A stretch of DNA of 64,000 nucleotides from Trinickia terrae (lineage in GTDB: Bacteria > Pseudomonadota > Gammaproteobacteria > Burkholderiales > Burkholderiaceae), in contig NZ_SWJE01000014.1 of the NCBI RefSeq assembly GCF_005144415.1, forward strand, positions 62,001-126,000, given 5' to 3'. Shown piece by piece: positions 59,193-64,000 of this stretch (its first letter is position 1; each line of letters begins with the position of its first letter). A program made the translations under genes and the position numbers. The notes below the pieces were generated by a model. The model worked only from the letters and a program-made list of their open reading frames with translations, did not search any database and was not told the origin of the DNA.

Positions 59193-61163
59193 ATGCTTTT
59201 TCCTACAGAATTTGACGTCATCGTTGTCGGCGGCGGTCACGCCGGCACGGAAGCCGCTTTGGCGTCCGCCCGCATGGGCGTGAAAACGCTGCTGCTTACG
59301 CACAACATCGAAACGCTCGGTCAGATGAGCTGCAATCCGTCCATCGGCGGCATCGGCAAAGGTCACCTGGTCAAGGAAGTCGACGCGCTGGGTGGAGCGA
59401 TGGCTGCGGCTACCGACGAGGGCGGTATTCAGTTCCGCATCCTCAATTCGTCGAAAGGGCCGGCGGTCCGGGCGACGCGCGCCCAGGCGGACCGCTTGCT
59501 GTATAAGCAGGCGATTCGCCGGCGGCTCGAGAATCAGCCGAATTTGTGGCTGTTCCAGCAGGCCGTCGACGACTTGATGGTGGAGGGCGACCGCGTCGTC
59601 GGTGCGGTGACGCAGGTGGGAATCCGCTTCCGGGCACGTGCTGTCGTGCTGACGGCCGGCACCTTCCTGGATGGGAAGATTCACGTTGGCCTGAACAATT
59701 ACACCGGTGGCCGGGCTGGCGATCCAGCGGCGGTTTCGCTTTCCGCTCGCTTGAAGGAATTGAAGCTGCCGCAGGGGCGCCTGAAGACCGGTACGCCTCC
59801 GCGCATCGACGGCCGGACGATCGACTTTTCCGTTCTCGAAGAGCAGCCGGGCGATCTCGATCCGGTGCCGGTGTTCTCGTTCCTCGGGCGCGCCGAGCAG
59901 CATCCGCGGCAAATGCCGTGTTGGGTGACGCACACGAATGAGCGGACGCACGACATCATTCGTAGCGGTCTCGATCGCTCGCCGATGTACACGGGCGTTA
60001 TCGAAGGGGTGGGGCCGCGCTATTGTCCGTCGATTGAAGACAAGATCCACCGGTTCGCATCGAAGGAATCGCATCAGATCTTTCTTGAGCCGGAAGGCCT
60101 GACGACCAACGAGTTCTATCCAAACGGAATCTCGACCAGCCTGCCATTCGACGTACAGCTCGAGTTGGTGCATTCGATGCGCGGTCTCGAGAACGCGCAT
60201 ATCCTGCGTCCCGGCTATGCGATCGAGTACGATTATTTCGATCCGCGCGGGCTGAAGGCCTCGCTGGAAACTAAAGTGATTCATGGGCTTTTCTTCGCGG
60301 GCCAGATCAACGGTACGACCGGCTACGAGGAAGCGGCCGCACAAGGGTTGCTCGCCGGGATCAACGCCGGGTTGCAGGTGCAGGGGAAGGACGCATGGTG
60401 CCCGCGTCGCGACCAGGCCTATCTGGGTGTGCTTGTCGACGATCTTGTTACGCGCGGTGTCTCCGAGCCGTACCGGATGTTCACTAGTCGTGCCGAATAT
60501 CGCTTGAGTCTGCGTGAAGACAACGCCGATATGCGGCTGACGGAGATCGGCCGTGAGCTGGGCGTCGTCGACGATATCCGCTGGGAGGCGTTCTGCCGTA
60601 AGCGCGACGCTGTTTCACGTGAAACAGAGCGCTTGCGGGCTACGTGGGTCAATCCGAAGACGCTTTCGTCAGACGAAGCGACCGCGCTGCTCGGCAAGCC
60701 GATCGATCACGAATACAGCTTGGCCGATCTGCTGCGTCGCCCCGGCGTCAGCTACGAGGGCGTCTGCGGTTTGCTCGAAGGGACGTGCGGGCCGGCGGAG
60801 CCGTTGGCCGACGATTCAGTGTTGCTCGCTCAGATCAAGGAGCAGATCGAAATCGGGATCAAATACCAGGGCTACATCGAGCGCCAGGCCGGTGAAATTG
60901 AGAGGAACGAGGCTAACGAGAACACGCGCTTGCCGGAGGCGCTGGACTACTCGGAAGTGCGTGGTTTGTCGTTCGAAGCGCGTCAGAAACTTACACAGTT
61001 CCGTCCCGAGACGATCGGTCAGGCCTCGCGAATCTCCGGCATCACCCCCGCGGCGATTTCGCTGCTGATGGTGCACCTGAAGCGCGGGCTGGGCCGTCGA
61101 GGTGCGGCGAGTGCGGCTGCCGGGGAAGCCGGCAGCGCCGATAGCACGCCGGCAGTCCAATGA
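59193..61163 (+). CDS. mnmG: tRNA uridine-5-carboxymethylaminomethyl modification enzyme MnmG (GidA)
   Basis: A 656-residue FAD enzyme that with MnmE installs cmnm5 on U34 of several tRNAs. [23 protein letters not shown] (FAD), [39 protein letters not shown]-like motifs and the second signature [17 protein letters not shown] are intact. Start ATG 59193 has a GAGG site; the frame upstream to 59019 includes copy D of the repeat and is not coding. Odd: codons 473-478 (A V S R E T) are a perfect parS site. First gene of mnmG-rsmG-parA-parB. Confidence 0.97.
   Translation: MLFPTEFDVIVVGGGHAGTEAALASARMGVKTLLLTHNIETLGQMSCNPSIGGIGKGHLVKEVDALGGAMAAATDEGGIQFRILNSSKGPAVRATRAQADRLLYKQAIRRRLENQPNLWLFQQAVDDLMVEGDRVVGAVTQVGIRFRARAVVLTAGTFLDGKIHVGLNNYTGGRAGDPAAVSLSARLKELKLPQGRLKTGTPPRIDGRTIDFSVLEEQPGDLDPVPVFSFLGRAEQHPRQMPCWVTHTNERTHDIIRSGLDRSPMYTGVIEGVGPRYCPSIEDKIHRFASKESHQIFLEPEGLTTNEFYPNGISTSLPFDVQLELVHSMRGLENAHILRPGYAIEYDYFDPRGLKASLETKVIHGLFFAGQINGTTGYEEAAAQGLLAGINAGLQVQGKDAWCPRRDQAYLGVLVDDLVTRGVSEPYRMFTSRAEYRLSLREDNADMRLTEIGRELGVVDDIRWEAFCRKRDAVSRETERLRATWVNPKTLSSDEATALLGKPIDHEYSLADLLRRPGVSYEGVCGLLEGTCGPAEPLADDSVLLAQIKEQIEIGIKYQGYIERQAGEIERNEANENTRLPEALDYSEVRGLSFEARQKLTQFRPETIGQASRISGITPAAISLLMVHLKRGLGRRGAASAAAGEAGSADSTPAVQ
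60611..60626. other. parS site 2, inside mnmG
   Basis: TGTTTCACGTGAAACA, identical to site 1, 1,620 bases away, embedded in the mnmG coding sequence. Confidence 0.95.
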
Positions 61164-61873
61164 CGTCGCGCTCAAGAGAAGCATCTAGCCGTGAGTCGCT
61201 GGCTGCGCTGCTGCGATCAGGTGTCGAAGAACTGGGCGTCGATCTTACCGACGCGCAGGAAAGCAAGTTGCTCGACTATGTCGCGCTGCTCGCGAAATGG
61301 AATGCGGTCTACAATCTGACCGCCATCCGCGATCCGCGGCAGATGCTGATTCAACACATCCTCGACTCGCTTTCGATCGTCCCGCATCTGGCCGGGCGAG
61401 TGGCGTCGTCGGTGCTGGATGTCGGCTCTGGCGGCGGCTTGCCGGGCATCGTGCTGGCGATCGCATTACCCGAATGGACAGTGACGCTGAACGATATCGT
61501 CCATAAAAAGACGGCATTTCAGTCCCAGGCGAAGGCGGAGTTGAAGCTCGCCAACCTTTCCGTCGTGACCGGACGAGTCGAATCACTGCGCCCAGGCGCC
61601 GAAGTGCCGGGAAAATTCGACGTCATCGTGTCGCGCGCATTCGCAGAGCTCGCCGATTTCGTTACACTGGCGCGGCATCTGGTTGCCGAGCACGGCTCGA
61701 TCTGGGCGATGAAGGGCGTGCGCCCGGACGGCGAAATCGAGCGCCTGCCGGCCGGTTCCAAAGCGATGCAGGTGATTCGGCTCAACGTGCCGTCGCTGGA
61801 CGCGGAGCGTCATCTGGTTCAGGTTTCGGTCGACGGCAGCACAGGCGAGCAAAGCTCGGAACATTCGGTTTGA
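61160..61873 (+). CDS. rsmG: 16S rRNA (guanine527-N7)-methyltransferase RsmG
   Basis: A 237-residue SAM enzyme methylating G527 of 16S rRNA (gidB). AM site [44 protein letters not shown] is the N-terminal signature; [11 protein letters not shown] follows. Start ATG overlaps the mnmG stop by ATGA. Confidence 0.96.
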   Translation: MTSRSREASSRESLAALLRSGVEELGVDLTDAQESKLLDYVALLAKWNAVYNLTAIRDPRQMLIQHILDSLSIVPHLAGRVASSVLDVGSGGGLPGIVLAIALPEWTVTLNDIVHKKTAFQSQAKAELKLANLSVVTGRVESLRPGAEVPGKFDVIVSRAFAELADFVTLARHLVAEHGSIWAMKGVRPDGEIERLPAGSKAMQVIRLNVPSLDAERHLVQVSVDGSTGEQSSEHSV

Positions 61874-61898
61874 TGCAGTACAAAGGGATCTACCAACG

Positions 61899-62669
61899 AT
61901 GGCAAAAATTTTCTGCGTTGCGAACCAGAAAGGCGGCGTCGGCAAAACGACGACAACGGTCAATCTCGCCGAGAGTCTCGCATCGCAGGGGCAGCGCGTC
62001 CTCCTGATCGATCTGGATCCGCAGGGCAACGCCACCATGGGCAGCGGCATCGACAAAGCCGCGTGCGAAAACACTGTCTATGAAGTGCTGGTCGATGGCG
62101 TTTCGGTCGCGGACGCGCGCATCAAGCCGGAGGCCGTGTCATATGACGTGCTGCCGGCCAACCGCGAACTGGCCGGTGCGGAAGTGGAGCTAGTCAGCGT
62201 CCAAAATCGCGAGCGCCAGTTGAAGGATGCGCTGGAGCTCGTCTCGCAAGAATACGACTTCGTGTTGATCGATTGCCCGCCTGCGCTCTCGCTGCTGACG
62301 CTGAACGGCTTGTGTGCTGCGCATGGCGTCGTGATCCCGATGCAATGCGAGTACTTCGCGCTCGAGGGTCTCTCCGACCTGGTCAACACGATCAAGCAGG
62401 TGCACGCCAACCTGAATCGCGATCTCAAGGTCATCGGCCTGTTGCGCGTCATGTTCGATCCGCGCATCACGCTCCAGCAGCAAGTTTCCGATCAATTGAA
62501 GGAGCACTTTGGCGACAAGGTGTTCGACGCTGTGATTCCGCGCAACGTGCGTCTCGCGGAGGCGCCGAGCTACGGCTTGCCGGGCGTCGTGTTCGACCGG
62601 GCGTCGCGTGGTGCGCAGGCCTACGTCCAGTTCGGCGCCGAGATGATTGAACGAGTGCGCGCACTCTGA
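61899..62669 (+). CDS. parA: chromosome-partitioning ATPase ParA
   Basis: A 256-residue Walker-type ATPase. Deviant Walker A KGGVGKTT at residues 11-18, LLIDLDPQGNATMG, and IDCPPALSLLTLN are canonical for chromosomal ParA/Soj. It moves ParB-parS complexes over the nucleoid. 25 bases after rsmG. Confidence 0.97.
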   Translation: MAKIFCVANQKGGVGKTTTTVNLAESLASQGQRVLLIDLDPQGNATMGSGIDKAACENTVYEVLVDGVSVADARIKPEAVSYDVLPANRELAGAEVELVSVQNRERQLKDALELVSQEYDFVLIDCPPALSLLTLNGLCAAHGVVIPMQCEYFALEGLSDLVNTIKQVHANLNRDLKVIGLLRVMFDPRITLQQQVSDQLKEHFGDKVFDAVIPRNVRLAEAPSYGLPGVVFDRASRGAQAYVQFGAEMIERVRAL

Positions 62670-62685
62670 GGATCGAGGAAGCACG

Positions 62686-63573
62686 ATGAATGCAGTAGCA
62701 AAGAAGAAGGGACTGGGCCGCGGCCTGGAAGCGTTGCTCGGCGGAAGCCCGGAGATCGCCGCGGCGGTCCGCAGCGACGGCGTGCCGCACGTCTTGCCGC
62801 TCGGCAAGCTGCAGGCGGGCAAATACCAGCCGCGCACGCGCATGGACGAGGGCGCGCTGCAGGAGCTGGCCGCGAGCATCCGCGCGCAGGGTTTGATGCA
62901 GCCGATCCTGGTGCGCCCGGTATCCGCGGAGAAATACGAAATCATCGCTGGCGAGCGGCGTTTCCGCGCGGCGCATCTGGCCGGGCTCGACGAAGTGCCT
63001 GTGCTCGTCAAGGACGTGCCGGACCAGGCTGCTGCTGCGATGGCGCTGATCGAGAACATCCAGCGCGAAGACTTGAATCCGCTCGAAGAGGCGCATGGCA
63101 TCCAGCGCTTGCTCGACGACTTCAACTTCACGCACGAGCAGGCGGCGGAGTCCGTCGGACGTTCGCGCAGCGCAGTGTCGAACTTGCTGCGTCTCCTGAA
63201 TCTCGCGACACCGGTGCAGACGATGCTGCTCGCGGGCGACCTCGACATGGGCCATGCTCGCGCGCTGCTCGCCGTCGATGCGGCGACGCAAATCACGCTC
63301 GCGAATCAGGTCGTCAACAAACGGATGTCGGTGCGCGAAACCGAAAAGCTTGTGACAGCGACGACCAAGGCGAGTCCGGCGGTGAAGGCGCGCGCCAATC
63401 AGGATGGTGGCCGCGACACGCGCCGCCTCGAAGAAGAGCTGTCCGACCTTCTGGTCGCCAACGTGAAGATCAAACTGGGCCGTCGCGGACGAGGCCAGCT
63501 GCAGATCGATTTCGGTGACCTCGACGCGCTCGAGGGCATACTCGCGCGCCTGCGCGGCGGTCCTGCGGCCTGA
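62686..63573 (+). CDS. parB: chromosome-partitioning protein ParB
   Basis: A 295-residue CTPase/DNA-binding protein. N-terminal ParA-interaction peptide (KKKGLGRGLEALLGG), CTP-binding ParB/Srx motifs (GKYQPR, GERRFRAA, ENIQREDLNPLEEA), helix-turn-helix (FTHEQAAESVGRSRSAVSNLLRLLNL) and C-terminal dimer domain. ATG 62686 is chosen with GAGGAAG upstream over the longer frame from 62647. Its likely sites are the two parS copies upstream. Confidence 0.97.
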   Translation: MNAVAKKKGLGRGLEALLGGSPEIAAAVRSDGVPHVLPLGKLQAGKYQPRTRMDEGALQELAASIRAQGLMQPILVRPVSAEKYEIIAGERRFRAAHLAGLDEVPVLVKDVPDQAAAAMALIENIQREDLNPLEEAHGIQRLLDDFNFTHEQAAESVGRSRSAVSNLLRLLNLATPVQTMLLAGDLDMGHARALLAVDAATQITLANQVVNKRMSVRETEKLVTATTKASPAVKARANQDGGRDTRRLEEELSDLLVANVKIKLGRRGRGQLQIDFGDLDALEGILARLRGGPAA

Positions 63574-63598
63574 TCGATTCGAGCATCGCGACTTGCCC

Positions 63599-64000
63599 GT
63601 GCCGTTAGCCGACGAAGCTCAAATTTTGCGCACAAGCTGGCCCCGCAGGCTCCTTTCGGTCGTCGCGAAGGAGCCGGTGCTGGTGCTGCTGTTGGTCGCG
63701 TTCGCTTTGCTCCAGGTGTTCCATCGCACTTCCTGGGCATCGCTTCCGAGGCTCGTTGACTGGCAGACGGTGCTTACGCTGGCAGGACTCCTGATCTTGA
63801 CCAAGGCGCTCGAATTATCAGGATCCCTAAGCTGGCTATCGCATCGCGTCGTCCACCACATCCATTCCGAGCGGGCGCTCGCTGCCTTGCTCGTGACCTT
63901 GGCCGCCGCGCTATCGACGATCCTGACCAACGACGTCGCGCTCTTCGTCGTCGTGCCGCTCGTGCTGTCGCTCAATAAGCTGACGCCATTGCCGCTGAAG
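63599..64000 (+). CDS. SLC13/ArsB-type anion permease, 5' part
   Basis: An open frame from GTG 63599 (TTG 63593 also possible) to the right edge, 134 codons. At least three helices are visible; LLVTLAAALSTILTNDVALFVVVPLVL is the loop-helix typical of the citrate transporter/ArsB superfamily. Twenty-five bases after parB. Substrate unknown; the rest lies outside the window. Confidence 0.8.
   Translation, partial: MPLADEAQILRTSWPRRLLSVVAKEPVLVLLLVAFALLQVFHRTSWASLPRLVDWQTVLTLAGLLILTKALELSGSLSWLSHRVVHHIHSERALAALLVTLAAALSTILTNDVALFVVVPLVLSLNKLTPLPLK

Noticed and set aside
1-64000. CRISPR arrays, tRNA or rRNA genes, prophage and intact insertion sequences.
   Set aside because: No regularly spaced repeats, no recognisable tRNA or rRNA sequence, and no transposase or integrase frame were seen when reading through.

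Overview
High-GC genomic DNA from a Burkholderiaceae bacterium (Burkholderia sensu lato, probably the Paraburkholderia/Trinickia side), almost certainly chromosome 1 close to its replication origin. The evidence is the order of a complete gsp type II secretion cluster, hup, mnmC, phhB with an AsnC regulator, branched-chain-type ABC transporter blocks, then mnmG-rsmG-parA-parB, with universal parS sites beside parAB. No tRNA, rRNA, CRISPR array, prophage or intact insertion sequence was found.

Layout. 0-4.5 kb: small envelope proteins, a LysE exporter, yaeQ and a VOC-fold protein. 4.6-4.75 kb: a likely small RNA on the minus strand with a good sigma70 promoter, two anti-Shine-Dalgarno repeats and an intrinsic terminator. 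4.9-8.7 kb: alkylation repair (ada, alkA-like) and gshA. 8.9-13.9 kb: a lipoprotein, a MarR-controlled DHA2 drug exporter with two matching operators, and a NodT-type outer-membrane factor. 14-25.6 kb: gspD-E-F and gspG-N on the minus strand with a short gspC facing the other way, and a divergent lytic transglycosylase. 26.7-30.9 kb: CobW GTPase, HU and mnmC.

30.9-34.7 kb: two AT-rich gaps flanking a Na+/H+ antiporter and a ybdK-like ligase. They carry perfect and near-perfect DnaA boxes and a cluster of GTATAC words. This is the best candidate for the chromosome 1 origin. 34.7-43.7 kb: MarR regulator with a cysteine-rich tail, amidotransferase, old yellow enzyme, SET-domain methyltransferase, two-component system, phhB beside a phhA gene collapsed to 43 codons, AsnC and CYTH proteins. 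42.8-47.1 kb: LysR-mmsA-GMC oxidoreductase, which looks like a 3-hydroxypropionate catabolic module. 47.3-58.9 kb: two adjacent Liv-type ABC systems, one with a Walker-A Lys-to-Arg ATPase and one with a permease-ATPase fusion. 59-64 kb: mnmG, rsmG, parA, parB and the start of an anion permease.

Cross-cutting signals. A 43-45 bp imperfect palindrome occurs four times: twice in frame inside the prepilin leaders of GspI and GspK, and twice directly behind intrinsic terminators. One parS site is the stem of the terminator behind the last liv gene, and a second lies inside the mnmG coding sequence.
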